A stretch of 64,000 bases of DNA, from positions 60,524,960 to 60,588,959 of the forward strand of contig NC_037670.1 in the NCBI RefSeq assembly GCF_003255815.1. Reading direction: 5' to 3'. Origin of the DNA: Theropithecus gelada (lineage: Eukaryota > Chordata > Mammalia > Primates > Cercopithecidae). How positions within the stretch are numbered: position 1 is the stretch's first letter; each line of letters opens with the position of its first letter. This document shows, piece after piece, positions 1-13,205 of the stretch. The notes beneath the pieces are model-generated. The model worked only from the letters and a program-made list of their open reading frames with translations, was not told where the DNA came from and did not search any database. Position numbers and translations under genes: made by a program.

Positions 1-135
1 GATCGTCCGGCACTCCCCAGTGAGATGAACCCAGTACCTCAGTTGAAAATGCCGAAATCACCGGTCTTCTGTGTCGCTGGCGCTGGGAGTTGAAGACTGG
101 AGCTGCTCCTATTCGGCCATCTTGCTCCGCCCCCC
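1..135 (-). mobile_element. L1 (L1PA-like) 5' UTR tip, rest outside window
   Basis: Read on the minus strand, the stretch ending at 135 starts with the primate L1 5' end (gggcggagcaagatggcc type) and runs into the 5' UTR. It closely matches the starts of the two long L1s elsewhere in this window. The body of the element lies to the left of base 1, so only its promoter tip is visible. The flank after 135 is ordinary unique DNA, so this looks like a full-length 5' end and not a truncated one. The target duplication cannot be checked because the 3' end is missing. Confidence 0.9.
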
Positions 136-1212
136 GGGAAGTTCTGACGAAGTTGATCTAGCCTACATAAGCAGATGACCCTTTTGCTTTTGCAGTGTGC
201 ATCTCAAGAGAAGGTTGCAGGCTGTTGCCACCTGAGAAAAAGAGCTACCTGGGAACGTGAATATTTATATAATTTCTTTATAAGCGAGTAATGATTGTCA
301 TAACCTATAAACTAATACATATATAAGAATATATACCAAAATATAATTTTTTAAAACATGCTTCTATAGTGCCTTTTTTCTCAGCTGTGATTACAATATG
401 AATGTGTTCCTTTAAAGTGATGGATAGAGGAATCATTTTTCACATATGTTGAGCGAAGTGAGTTTTGTACCTCTAGCAGTATTTTATTTTAACATAATCA
501 TGTCATTGCTGTGAAAAGGTATAAAGTTTGCTCTTTTTATGATTTGAGGGAAGTTGTTTTCTAAAACTCAGGCATTGTAGTGCATCTGCTATAATTACAG
601 TTCCACAATTATAGTTTAATAAGCTGTGAAACACCTACAGATCCTACACATGGTAATTTTTGTGACAGCACAGACAGTGGGTAGACACTGTCATATGTAC
701 TTACAGGATTCAAAACTGCGGTAAGTGTTTTGATGGTTCACGTTAGTAATGCTTGAGTGCACACATATCTCTTACATTTAAAAATATTTAAAACCCGATT
801 AACAGCTACCCAACTGAATTTTCATCTTCCAGACAAATAAGTGACAGGGTATTCCTCATTTTTAAGTTCCCTGAAGCACCCTCTTCTCATGGTTTTTGAA
901 CTCCAAAGCAGAAATTCTTTTTTTTTTTTTGTTCAAAGTAAGAAAATCTCTTTGCTCTCTTATGGAACTAAAATTTATTGACTTATCCATTTGAATAAAT
1001 ACATTTGGGCAAGAAATTTGAACTCTTAAAACTCTCAGTTTCCTGTCTTGTAAAAGTATGATAATTATATCAATATTATGGGATTAGTTTAAGAATATGT
1101 GAATCAAAGAATGTAAAGCAATTAGCAAGGCAGAGTGAAGTGGCTCAGTATTATTTGTGCTCCTGATGGCATCACAGCACACCTGCTCACTGTTTCCAGT
1201 ATGTCCACCTCA
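136..1212. other. AT-rich intergenic DNA, no gene recognised
   Basis: No long reading frame and no repeat I can name. There is a short T run near 918-930. Nothing here supports an exon, promoter or RNA gene. Confidence 0.5.
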
Positions 1213-1224
1213 CTTGCTTTGGCT

Positions 1225-1521
1225 GTTTGTTTGTTTGCTTGAGACAGAGTTTTGCTCTTTGTGCCAGGCTGGAGTGCAATGGTGTGATCTCAGCTCACTG
1301 CAACCTCTGCCTCTTGGGTTCAAGCAATTCTGCTGTCTCATCTTCCCAAGCAGCTGGGATTACAGGTGCCCACCACCAGGCCCAGCTAATTTTTGTATTT
1401 TTAGTAGAGATAGAGTTTCACCATGTACGCCAGGCTGGTCTCGAACTCCTGACCTCAGGTGATCCACCCGCCTCAGCCTCCCAAAGTGCTGGGATTACAG
1501 GCATGAGCCACCATGTCTGTC
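1225..1521 (-). mobile_element. Alu (AluS-like), inverted
   Basis: Minus-strand Alu: on the plus strand it runs from 'gagacagagttttgctc' through 'gctgggattacagg' to 'gccaccatgtctg'. The flanks 1213-1224 and 1522-1533 (cttgctttggct and cttgcttttgct) look like a target duplication with one mismatch. The several substitutions from consensus suggest AluS age. Two open frames across this stretch are the usual antisense Alu frames and not genes. Confidence 0.93.
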
Positions 1522-1533
1522 CTTGCTTTTGCT

Positions 1534-3008
1534 TATTCTATTACCTTACTTATGTGCAACAATATCATGTATGTGAGTCTGTGTGTTTTTTAAAAAGGTA
1601 ATAATACCAGTTATTTCATAAGTATACTTTTAGCGGCTCTGTCGATTCCACCTAGAAGATAGCTCTCTAGACAACAGACAGAGAAATATAATGGTATCCA
1701 CTGTGTGTATGACATAGTCCACTTCATTCACTTGCACATATATGGCTTAGCTGTTGACCAAGGCAATGGCTCAGAAAATCCATGCCATCACAGATTCTGG
1801 GTCTTTGTAAATCTAGATAAAGTACTTGAAAGAAGGCTTGGAAATTAGTGACTGAATGTTTGTGAACATGTTGGATTTTATGCTCTCTTCACGTCCCATA
1901 GAAACAGGACAGTTTCTGTACATGTTCGGTCTACTATTCACGGTGAGTTATTTCAAGCAGCCATGTCAGCTGAGACAAGGGCACGAAGGAAATGTCTCAG
2001 GAGTGAATGTTTTAGATTTTGTTTAGACTAAACGAGTCTGCAGATGCAAACATTTGCTTGCATCCGTCAGAAGCTCCAACACCCTGAATCTCAAAGGAAA
2101 GTCAAAATACTCCATACAAATTAGTAGAAAAAAAAAGTATTAAAAAAAAATCCCTCACTAGTAGGTTTAGATAATGTCAAATTTCCTTCCATGGTGGGGA
2201 GACCTCTGTGTCCCTGCACTCTTTTTACTGACATTATCTCAGAGGTGAGGGCACAGGGGACGTGAGCTCCTAATTATCGACAGCGATTTACTGCATGGGA
2301 CACGGAGTGGGAAGAAATGGAATGCACGCCAACCTCGGCTCCATGAGTTCATGTAGATCACTAATAGGCAAAGTTCTCTACCCAGCAGGACATTAGGGAT
2401 ACTCTTTTATTTGTTATATTCTCTTTCAGCCTAACAGCCATTTCTTCTTTGGAAATTTGTAGAGTATGTGTTTGCTTGTTTGTTTTCAATTTAGAAAATG
2501 AAACTTTCACTTGAAGGAACTAAGATCATCTCCATATGAACTATTATAAATTACGTGAATCCGTATTCATTCTCTTTTGGCTAAAAGAGAAACTCCTGTG
2601 ACATAAATGTTATCTCAGTTTTTCTCCACCTTTCTGTTCCAATCCCCCAGGAAAAATATCTCAAATACTCAAAAACCACTAGAATAGTATTGCCCTAACT
2701 TTGCATAGCCTGTGAGTGAAAATTGATGTGAAATGAAATCACCAAGATAAGACTGTTGTAAATAATATGCATAGACAGGCTGGGTTTCTATGACTGAGTA
2801 TGGAAAACACACTATGTGTTTCAAGAGAATCGTTTCAGATGACCCGTTTTCTTATCCTGTGGTTTACACTCAAGGAAACAATATTTTGAAGGTGTTTTTC
2901 ATTAGAATTTTTAGCCAAAATCTCATTATAAATACTACACATGGTTATAGCTGGTAAATCGCATACCTTCAAATTCTGACCTAAAATTTAAATTTTCAGA
3001 AGGGCTGC
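1534..3008. other. Intergenic DNA, nothing recognised
   Basis: AT-rich unique-looking sequence without long frames. A short, less AT-rich patch at about 2200-2340 shows no motif I can assign. Confidence 0.45.
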
Positions 3009-3353
3009 TGTATTGGTTTGTTCCAGCTGCTGTAACAAAGTACCACTGACTTGGTGGCTTAAACAACAGACATTTATTTTCCCACAGCTACAGAGGCTGC
3101 AAATATAAGATCAAGGTATTGATGGTCATATCCTCCCTGTGTCCTCACATCGTCATCTCCCTGTGAGTATTCATGCCCCAATCTCTTCTTATAAGGACAC
3201 CAGTTGTATTGGATTAGGTCTCACCTATGAGACCTCATTTTATGGTAGTGACTTCTGTTTAGCCCCTGTCTGCAAACACAGTCACATTCTGAATTTACCA
3301 GGCATTAAACTTTTACATGTGAATTTTGGCAAGACAAAATTCAGCCCATAACA
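3009..3353 (-). mobile_element. MLT1-type LTR (ERVL-MaLR), solo
   Basis: Minus-strand MLT1 LTR. The plus strand begins 'tgtattggtttg', passes 'ggtggcttaaacaacaga' and 'tcttataaggacacc', and ends 'cagcccataaca', the complement of the MLT1 start. The flanking pentamers gctgc and gctac may be a decayed 5-bp duplication. The 70-aa frame inside is chance. Confidence 0.85.
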
Positions 3354-6300
3354 GCTACAAGTACACAAAATTAAAACAAGTCTTTTGAGAGTAGCCCTTT
3401 TCTGGTACCAAGAGGACTCATTCATTACTCGACTTAGCCCCATCACCGCAGCACTGCTCCTGCTACGGCTCTGCACCTGCAGGTTTGCTGTCCAACATTA
3501 CTGAAAGTCTGATTCCCTTGGCCTCATTTCCTATTTTCCATTCTGCATATTTAGGTGTGGTGTTCACGAGAGGTTTTCTGCTTCTTCTGCTGTCTCTGAG
3601 CTGACACTTTAATGACTTGATATCTCCTTCACATTTTGAGACCAAGCTCCTCTAATCTGGTTATAGTATCATTGAAAAGAGTGAGAGACTAGAAGAATAA
3701 GAAAAGATGATATGAGATCTTTTCCCAGATTGAGGCAAGGTCAGTCCCTGTAACAAACCTTTTCAAAGGTTTCCATATTGTGCACCTTTAAACAAGTAGC
3801 TGGATTTATAAGGCACTATTGAAAAAATGTGTGGCAATCATTCTGATTGTTTTGATGCAAGATAACCAGGCATAGGAACGGGGTTTTGGTTGCTTTGTCT
3901 GGATAGTTAGATATTGTATAAAGAGTTTAATCAACTCTATTTCTCAGATGTACTGTAAATATTTAGATTTTACAAGTTTGAGCCATTTGATTCATAGAAG
4001 GCAATATTACCTTTTAGGTTATGTGGACCAATTTTTTGATCACACAGAAGTATGCTTTATTTTTCAAAACCTAAGTAAAGATATAATGTAATACAATGTG
4101 GTACAACTGTAACTTCCATTTCTAGGGAAGTATTTATGTTAAGGTAATTGATGGTTATACCAATTCCAACATGTATCTCTTATCAAATAATTAAATAAGA
4201 GAGGGCAGTAATGTCCTGGAAAGGCTCTGGCTTCATCATTTAAATATTGTGACTTTCTCTCTGCATGAAAAAAATCTCCATAAGAATTCTTCCATACATG
4301 CTCCAAAATTACAGATTATCTCTGAAACAACCACATTTTTTTTAATGAATTTGATCAAAGTCCCAATTCTGCCCCTTTGGGAGGGTTTGAACATGACTTT
4401 GAACACAAAATTCCCTTTATCATTTGATTTCGATTACATTTTCTAATAGCACTTTTCAGTTTAATATTCCTAAGCTATTATTATTCTCTAAGTGATCAAT
4501 GTTTTATTGCTACATTTTCCCCAAAGAGAGGCAGTTGTCATATTTGTAGAAACCCAGACTACACTCCAAATCCATAAAACTTGTTCCATAAATAACTGTT
4601 CATTGCTTGATTAAATCATATGATTTTAACTAAAGCTACTTTGCCTTGTAATTATGCTTTATTTATTCCGTTATGAAAATGAGTTCTAATTTTCTCATTG
4701 AATAGTGGAGATGTATTTCCTATGAAATGATCAGGGAACAGACTGGAATACAAGGTGATGCCTATGCGGAAGAAAAACTGCCTTTGAGAAGTCCTCAGTC
4801 AAATAATCTGCCCAGAGTTGAGCAAGAGATGATAGCACTATTCAAGTTGTTTCTTGCAGAAAAGAGAGTTGCATATTTTAAAGCTCTTGTGGTCTTCCAG
4901 TCAGTATGAGATACTTAAGTGTGTAATCCCTTGTAAAGCTGATGAACATTATAAAATTTGAAGAGTGAGGACTTATTCATATAATATTTATGCATTCATA
5001 TTTGGATTTTTGAAAATCTGTAATACAACAGAGATTCTACAAATTAGCCACTTAGCCTGTAAGTAGCAAATAATTAATCAATCTGAGGATTTGATGTCTT
5101 TATATATTTTGTAAATTTGACTTTCATTTGAGAATCTGTGGGATAAATTATTTTAAATATCCTCCTGGAAGTATCTGGAAAACATAAACAGGACTAAACA
5201 AAAGAATGGCTCCATAATCTAACAAAGATCATGATCTCCTCTAAGTGATCTTTTACTGATATACAACTTCTCTAAAACATCAAATTTATCAAATTGTATT
5301 CTAAATTGATATTTTCACTGAAAGTTTTGGAAGTAGGTCAAACCAAGTTGAATTCAAGGAAGAAAACTTTGAAAGATGTATAAATGGTTGTCTTAATACG
5401 ATTAAAGACACAACTACAATTAACTTATCTCATCCATGACCCACTAACATGTCAAATAAGTTCCCATTGAAATACATAAGCAATGATATACACAATGAAA
5501 ATGTCAGCAAAACAATGTTCCCTGACAAGTAACCAAAACAGAAAATGTAAAACCAAAACATAGCCATATTGTCTATAGTAGCAAAGATAAAGTGTATCAT
5601 TTTCTTTATTTTTGTCTGAATTAGTCAGCAGACAATAAATACCAATAAAGAAAAGCCTAGCTTATTTCTACCTAATATATGAGAGCCTAAAAGTGCTGGA
5701 AGAAAATATTTATACAGCAAATTGTGTAGCCTTGGGGAGAGACAGGCCTTGTCATGTCAGACATTAAAAGAAGAAAGCTTGCAGGAAAATAATGGAATGA
5801 TTCAAGTACATGAGATTTATAAACGTTTGCATTGTGAAAAAATAACAACAATTAAAAGATACACTTAAAAATATGGATAATTGGTATGAGAGACAAATGG
5901 TGAATAAACTTAATATCTGTGGAGTTAGCATTTATAGGAAAAAAATTTTTACAGAATTTGAGAAAAGGTCATCAATGGTTAATTGAGAAAATAATTGTGT
6001 ATCATTAATAGACATAAGAAAACACATTCAAAATTTCTACTCTTCCAAACCTGGGTTATGTCAGAGTGTACCACATATATGTCTAGGGAAGGTCCCATGG
6101 TCCACCCTTGGCAATAGGCTCTTATGGCTTCCACGGCCTCAGAGTCATTGCCTGAGGTTGCTGCAAGGGTCAGTCACGAGTCCATCTAGATGGCAGATAT
6201 GAAATGATCTAGATATTAAAAAATATCTTGGAACTGTAGGCTCCAGAAAAAGCATTATTGATTAAAAAAAAAAAACTCCCACCTTATTTTGTAGGACAAT

Positions 6301-6999
6301 ATTCCTCCACTTTTTTGATTCAGGAGTCCCACCAGTGTATTCATCTAAGTCTTGTAGTTGAAGAACCCATCTAACTTGGTCCGAGTGTTTCCCACACACG
6401 AGTGCAGGACTTTCGCTGGGTGTTGCCCCAGGGACATCCTTGGAATAAGGTGAATGCCTGTAGAGGCAAGTCTGGAAAGAGCTCCTCCAGTCACAGCAAA
6501 AGACCAAGTGAACATTGACTTACACTTCCTCGTGTACACTTCCCTAAGAGCTGTCTAGTGACAGGAGAAATCATCATCCATGTTGCCCTTCAACAGCTAA
6601 GAGTTGCTAACATTCAGCTTATGCAGTAACAGAAGGAACTTCTGCAGTATTAGTTGGGAGGTGGGGTTTTGTTTAATAGCAGTTACAGGAAGTGCCATGC
6701 GCTGAGGACATAGTACTTTATCTCATCTATGCAGGTATCAGGCATAGAGCTGGCTCCTTTCTCATTCAACATCCTCTCTCTCTTAGGAAGACATATACAC
6801 CGTCATGTATGTTGTGGAGATAAAACACATGATTTCCATTTCTGTTACTGTTCATTAATTAGGAATTTGTGGAACAGGTTTCTTTTTTTGCTTTTTTAGA
6901 TGCTGTCTAAATATTTTAATATGATATTGTCTTCAAAAAGGGAGTGTCAGTGAGTGTGTGTGGGCACATAAATGTAGCCTGAATTGTGCACAAACCTAT
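3354..6999. other. Intergenic DNA, no gene or repeat named
   Basis: About 3.6 kb of AT-rich DNA with only short frames (60-81 aa) lacking domain signatures. The patch 6290-6540 is less AT-rich and carries two overlapping minus-strand frames, but I see no recognisable protein or repeat. Some of this is probably decayed transposon sequence beyond visual recognition. Confidence 0.45.
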
Positions 7000-7004
7000 G
7001 TGAG

Positions 7005-7352
7005 TGTATTAGTTCTCACACTGCTACGGGAATGTATAAAAGAAAGAAGAGGTTTAATTGACTCAGAGTTCCACAGGGCTGGGGAAACCTCAGGAAACTT
7101 GCAATTGTGGCGGATGGGGAAGCAAACACATCCTTGTTAACATAGTGGCAGGAGACAGAACAGTACGAGCTGAGTGAAGAGGGAAGCCATTTATAAAACC
7201 ATTACATCTCGTGAGAACTTACTCTCATGAGAACAGCATGAGGGAAACTGCCCCCATGATTCAGCTACCTCCCACTGGTCCCTTCCACTACACATGGGGA
7301 TTATGGGAACTACAATTCAAGATGAGATTTGAGACACAGGCAAACCATATCA
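7005..7352 (-). mobile_element. THE1-type solo LTR (ERVL-MaLR)
   Basis: Minus-strand LTR of 348 bp. The plus strand starts tgtattag and ends 'caaaccatatca', the complement of the THE1/MST start TGATATGGTTTG. It is flanked by a perfect 5-bp duplication, gtgag at 7000-7004 and 7353-7357, the size expected for MaLR elements. The length is close to the THE1 LTR (about 350-370 bp) and shorter than MSTA. No internal region is present, so this is a solo LTR formed by LTR-LTR recombination. Confidence 0.92.
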
Positions 7353-7798
7353 GTGAGCAAACAGCATTTTACCAAAACACTTCATTTCAGATACTGATGC
7401 TCTATAACTGAATGTTTATAATTTTCCACACAAAGTTATTTAAAAAGGTCCAATTCAATATTAGCTCAAGTATATATGTGTTTCACTCTTTAGCTGAAAA
7501 GCAGGTGAAGACTAAATGCAATATCATAGGTTTAGAGAATTACATGCAAATATTTGTTGTAAAATGCCTCTATACCCTACTACTTTGAAATATAATCTCA
7601 GAACAATACTATACAAGCAACAGAAACTTCCCATAAGTGCGCCGAATATTGACAACAAATGCTTTTTTATCATCATTTTGCAATAGGAACAAAATAAAAC
7701 ATAAGTCTCAAATAAATTGAGTACATATTCCTCTTTTCCTGCATTTTCGATGTTAAATCTGAAGCACATTTTTGGAAGAGACTACATTTGCTCAACCA
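7353..7798. other. Intergenic DNA, nothing recognised
   Basis: AT-rich sequence between the THE1 LTR and a microsatellite. The small frames here are not supported as genes. Confidence 0.45.
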
Positions 7799-7868
7799 TA
7801 ACACACACACATACACACACATATATATACACATACACACACGTATATATATATACACACACGTATAT
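7799..7868. repeat. (CA)n/(TA)n compound microsatellite
   Basis: Alternating acacac, atatat and gtatat blocks over about 70 bp. This purine-pyrimidine alternating tract produces the Tyr/Thr/His-rich and Cys/Val-rich frames seen here on both strands. Confidence 0.95.
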
Positions 7869-8872
7869 TCACTTTACATATCCATGCTCAATATTATATA
7901 TTAATTACTATATAGAGAGTGTAAAATACAGCTTATATTATTAAATTTTGATTTAAGACCATAATTTGTAATACTCACTCGCTGACTTTCTATTTCATTC
8001 ATTTAAAAGTGGAGAATAATTCATTCAATTATTAACCTATAAAATTGCTCTGTAACCTGCAAAATTTTGCAAAAAACAAAATATTTCAGGAATTGTTGGT
8101 GTGAATTTTGTAGATATTGATCAGATAAAATAGGCAATGATACTTGTTTGTATTAACTACACTTAGTTAATTATTTGGTTATGTTTTTAGAGATGTTTTT
8201 CTCTATATTTAAACTACATATAATAAAAGTAAAGGACTCTCCTGGAAAAATGGAAGTCTCTGAGTTGTACTTGAAAACTCAGGCTGCAGAAAAGCTCAAA
8301 AAGTGGACATTATGAATCACTTTAGCAAAATTTCAAAACATTTTCATTAAACTTTCTGTATGTTCAATATTAAGAGCAAAACAATGGGTGAACAATTACT
8401 ATTTAGGGCACATTAAAATGTATACATTAGATTAAGATAGGCTCAAGATAGGAAAGTAAAACATAAACAATTATTTTGGTCACTCATACTTTGAAGTCCC
8501 TATGTTACCTCATGGATAATATATTTTGAGAGTTCCAATTTAAAATAAAATATTTGAATATCTTATTTTAATAGAAACAAAAATAGCAAATTATTGATTA
8601 AGTTGAGCCCACTTTCTTTTATTCAACAAGGATTTAAATATGTTCTGCTTATTTTATTCAGTATTTTCTTTAAAAAAAGGTTTAAGAAAATAGTATCTTG
8701 GAAACAGATAATTATCTTTAATTCTTTAATTTATCCTATTATTTAATTACAACAATATTTTGCTCACAATTGTGCTTGAACAAGTTCTCTTTCCATATTC
8801 AGTTGGATATTTTGTTAATTTATAACTGATTCATTGAACATGATAAACTCACTGGCCAGTTATAATGCAGTA

Positions 8873-8874
<2 letters not shown>
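7869..8874. other. Very AT-rich intergenic DNA
   Basis: No repeat, gene or RNA recognised. Many short A and T runs and no frame above about 60 aa. Confidence 0.45.

Positions 8875-8921
<47 letters not shown>
8875..8921. repeat. (CT)n microsatellite
   Basis: Near-perfect ctctct run of about 45 bp, followed by cgtgcacgca. It encodes the meaningless Leu-Ser repeat frame at 8834-9019. Confidence 0.95.
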
Positions 8922-8924
<3 letters not shown>

Positions 8925-11144
8925 CACGCACCGTCACTTTAAATTGTATTCAATGGAGATATTCTTTCTCTGCCTCAAGGCACGTTTTAACCGATCCCAT
9001 TACTTTTTTGCTGATTTAGCAAATAGACAATCTCATGGCTACTTTTATATCACAAGTGTTTTGGTTCCTTAACAAAACTGTCAACTGCTCTGTAACTCAC
9101 AAGACTTCATGCCTGTCTTATGGTTAAGTCTCATCCTCACAGGCAACCCATGGGGAGGAGGCCAGGCTCTCTGCTGTCTCCTCTCACCAGTACCTTCACC
9201 CTTGCTTGTAACTGCTGTCCAGGGTCAAAGCTGGCAGAGAAAGGAAATGTAGGGACGTCATCGCTCTCCTCAGAATAGATGGCTGATGGTTCTGCTTCCA
9301 GCAAAGATAGAGTAGCTCCATTGCTGCCAGCTCCTCTCTCTTAAAACTAAAATACCTGTGTATAACACAACAAACAAGCATGAAAAACTCTGAAAAGTGA
9401 GAAGAAAAGAAGGAGGACCTCTTCAGGACCTCAGGAAATGAGGAAAGATACAATGATGACCCCTTTGCATTTCCTTATTACCTCCCTTATCTTGGATAGG
9501 ACTCTCACAGAGCCTGGGGCCACCAACAGGCACAGACAAAAACAGGTCCAAGAAAAGTCTGTTGCCCCTAGCCAAAGAACAGGGAATAGGGTGGAGGAAC
9601 AAAACAGAAACTCTTCTGGCAATACCTAACAGATTCCCATCAAAGCAGGAAAGTCACAATTTGAATTAAATAAAACAGTCAAAAGACACCAATACCAAGA
9701 TGAGTTAGATGTTGGAATTATCAGATGAAGACCTGTAAACAGTCAACATAAAAATGCTTCATTAAGCTATTACTAGTGGAAGAAAACACAATAAAAAACA
9801 GAGTTTTCTGAACTTTGGGACAAAGCTAAAGCATTAACATTTGCATAATGGAAGTCAAAGGGAACAAGAAAAGAAAGATAATTGGAAATGTTCTTTCAAA
9901 TTATGGCTAAAAATTTTCCAAAGGAGAAAAAAGGAATAAACCTCTGGATTCAAGAACCTGACTGAACCACAAGTAGTATAAACCCAACACATCCGGCCGA
10001 GAAACATCACAGTCCAGTTGAATTTTTAAAGATAAAAGGCAAAAAAATGGCTTAAAAGTAGCTAGAGAGAAACACCAATTCAAATTTCATACTCGAAACA
10101 GTGGAGACCAGCTGGAAGTGTCACACCATTTTGCAGAAGTAAACAAGAGAGAACTGGAGCAGCTATACTAACATCAGACAAAATGGACTTTAAAACAAGG
10201 ACATTTTATAATGCCAAGAGTGTCAACCCATTAATAAGATACAGCAATTATGAATATACCCAATTTACAACAAAGCCCAAAAGGCGTAAAGAGAAACTAA
10301 TGCAATTTTCTGAAGGAAGAAATACAGAATTAAAAAAAAAAAATGAATTACTTCAAACCACACTTTCATAATGGGTAGATAATTATACAGATCAATGGGG
10401 AAACAGAAAATTTGAATAACATTATAACTAACAACCACTTATTGAGCATTCTACCCAAAAATAACAGAATACACAGTCTTCTCACCTGTATATTAAATAC
10501 TCTCACAGACAGGCTGTATGCTATACCATAAAATAAATCTCAATGGATTTAAGATAATTGATATTTTACAAAATATATTTTCTGACCATAACTGAATAAA
10601 ATGAGAAACCAATAACAAAATCTGAAAATTCCACAAATATATGACAATTAGATAATACTATTCTAAATAGCAAACAGGACAAAGAAAAAGTTTCACAGGA
10701 AATTAGAAAATTCTTTGAGATAAATGAACATAAAGTAGTGAAGATAGAAAAGTACTATCTTCATTCAGATAAAGCAAAGCAATGCTTAGAAGAAAATTTA
10801 TAGCTATAAACAACAATATTATGAAAGATGGGAAGTCTTAGATCAATCACCTTAGCATCTTCCATTAGACACTAGAAATCTAAGAGCAAACTAAACACAA
10901 TTATTCAGCAAAAGGAAATAACAAAGATTAGAGCAGAAATTCATATTTTTAAGATAGTAAAACAGTAGAAGAAATCAACAAAACCAAAAATTGGGTATTT
11001 GAAAAGAGCAACAAAACTGAAAAGCCTTTATCAAAATTGACCAAAAAAATAGAAGACTAATATTAAAATCAGAAATACAAGAGAGTCTTTAACACCACCA
11101 TAGAGAAAATTTAAAATGATGACTTTAAAAGTGGCAAGGATAAT

Positions 11145-11608
11145 TGTAGGAGATGGGTCAGAGTGGTGAGAGAAACTAAAGGGAAAGGAGCAGGCCTTCT
11201 AAAAGATTGGAATGCTCTGCATAGCTTCAGGAGAGAATAAGCTGAAGGCAGCAGTTCTCTGACCCTGAGGCAGAGGGCAAGGAGTAGGTACAAGGAAGTA
11301 TAGGGGAATTTATCATAAACAGGCTTGTTTACTTATGTTTAGTAGGAGCTGATCTTTGATCATCAGAGCTAGTGACTGCTCCCTAAATAGGGGAACAATA
11401 ATGTTAATTACCCACAGATTGTGTTGGCTCCAGGCTTTCGGCACTATGTCTGTACTGAATAAAAGCAAGCAGCTCCAGCTGTTGGGGATTGCGCATTCTT
11501 CCACTGCTAAGTGCTGGGCAGTCCCCTAGCTGCTCTTATACTGCATACCTGTGTCTGAGTACTCCTTTCATCCCTCACTCAGCCAGGGTCTGTGGGATGG
11601 ACCCAGCA
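11145..11608 (+). mobile_element. Solo LTR, class II (ERVK-like) candidate
   Basis: A 464-bp block begins TGTAGGAGATGG and ends GGACCCAGCA, so it has the TG...CA ends of an LTR. A perfect 6-bp duplication, gataat, lies at 11139-11144 and 11609-11614. A polyadenylation signal AATAAA at 11458-11463 gives plus orientation. The insertion splits recognisable L1M ORF2 sequence. Six-base duplications are typical of class II (HERV-K related) integrases. It may be LTR14-like, but I cannot fix the family from memory. Confidence 0.7.
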
Positions 11609-12407
11609 GATAATTATATGTCAAAACTTTAGATAATCTACAAAAAAAAAAAAAATCTAAGAATGACATAAACTGATAAAAATGACAAGAAAAAATAGAA
11701 AATCTAAATAGGTCAATAGGTCAGCTGTTAAATTAACAATTAAATATCTTTCCAGAAAGGGAAGCCCAAACCCATATAATTTCACTAATAAATTGTACCA
11801 AATAGTTAAAGAAGATTAAATACTAATTATTTACACAATTTTCCTAACCAGATAAAAACATCACATGAAACCTGCAGACAAACATCTATATAACGATGTA
11901 CATGTCCTCAACACAATACTAGCAAACTGATTCAAACCACATTAAAGAAAGTATTATACACCATGACCAAGTGAAATTCATCCCAGGAAGGTAAGGTTTG
12001 TTTAACATCCAAAAGCCAATTAACATAAAACACAATAGCAATAGAAAAAATTAAATAACAAAATAATCAAAACAACAAAATAAAGGGCAAAGAGCACATG
12101 ATCATCTCAGTGTATGACAGGAGAATTTGACCAAATCCAATGCCTCTTTATGATCAAAACAACCTGGTAGAGAATCTATAAAAAGCCTTCAACTAACATC
12201 ATACTTAATGATGAAAGACTATATTTATTCCAATGTCATGAAAAATACAATATGCCCACTCTCACCTCTTCTTTTTAGCATTGAACTGGAGGTTTCAGTC
12301 AGGGTGCCAGGAAAGGAAAACAAAATAAAAGGCATCCACATGGTAAAGGAAGACACGAAATGACCTGTATTCACAGGTAACATGATCTTATATATATAGA
12401 AAGTACA

Positions 12408-12550
12408 TGCACCTTTAGTCCCAGCTACTCAGCAGACTAAGGCAGGAGAATCACTTGAACCCAGGAGGCAGAGGTTGCAGTGAGTCAAGATTACACCCAG
12501 CCTGGGTGTCTCAGGGAGACACCATCTTAAAAAAAAAAAAAAAAAAAAAA
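12408..12550 (+). mobile_element. Alu 3' fragment
   Basis: Plus-strand partial Alu from 'tagtcccagctactcag' through 'gaacccaggaggcagagg' to a poly(A) run at about 12530-12550. Only the late part is present, so it was 5' truncated. Several deletions near 'gtgagtcaagattaca' mark it as damaged. It lies inside the L1M. Confidence 0.88.
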
Positions 12551-13205
12551 GTAATTGATAAGGTAGAGGAACACAAGATACTATCATAGCAAAAAAAAAA
12601 AAAAAATCCAAATATGAAATTAACAATTCCATTCAAAATAGCATCAAAAACAATAAATTACTTTGGAGTGAATTTACAAAAGAAATCCAAGACTTTACCC
12701 TGAAAACTACAAAACATTGTTGAATTAAAGAAGACCTAAATTAATGGAAAGATAGCCAATATTCATAGATTAGAAAATATAATGTTTTTGGCAGTATTCA
12801 GGTAAATAATCTACAGGTTAAATAGAATATCTAAGTTTTTGTTACTCCCTTTGCAGAAATTGACAAGCTGTTCCCAAAATTAATATGGAAATTCAGGGGA
12901 CCTGAAATGTCACAATTTTAAAAAAAACACACTGTTCCAGGACACTTTTCAATTTCAAAAGTGAGCACAAAGCTCATAATTTAGAAATGTTCAGTTAAAG
13001 ATAAAAATTGAGAAAAAAATTATGAAATAAGAATAAAATAATTTGGGGAAAAAAAAACACAATGTGACACTGGTATAAATGTGGCTGTTTAGATAATTGA
13101 AATAGAATTGAGAATCTAAAAATAAACATATATTTATGGACAGCTGATTTTCAACGAGTAAGCCAAGATTATTTTTTCTCCCTTGAATGGTGTTGGTACA
13201 CTGGT

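Larger units (their letters stand above)
9290..13205 (+). mobile_element. Ancient L1 (L1M class), degenerate, interrupted
   Basis: Plus-strand relic of an old mammalian L1. About 9290-9640 resembles an L1M 5' region. About 9640-10110 matches degenerate ORF1-side sequence. From about 10180 ('actttaaaacaaggac', 'caattatgaatata') to about 13205 ('ctgattttcaac') it follows ORF2 from the endonuclease to the late domain. No frame exceeds 92 aa, so the element is dead. It is interrupted by a solo LTR (11145-11608) and an Alu fragment (12408-12550). Its 3' UTR seems to reappear at 14036-14235 after about 830 bp of unrelated DNA. The start is approximate. Confidence 0.78.

Noticed and set aside
1157..1601. 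Two overlapping plus-strand frames of 101 and 124 aa
   Set aside because: They are the standard antisense Alu translation (for example 'QAGVQW', 'SQSAGITG') and end with the Alu.
7673..7944. Tyr/Thr/His-rich and Cys/Val-rich frames on both strands
   Set aside because: They arise from the (CA)n/(TA)n microsatellite and have no complexity of a real protein.
9438..9629. Overlapping sense and antisense 63-aa frames
   Set aside because: They lie in the 5' region of a decayed L1M. Overlapping open frames on both strands here are chance.
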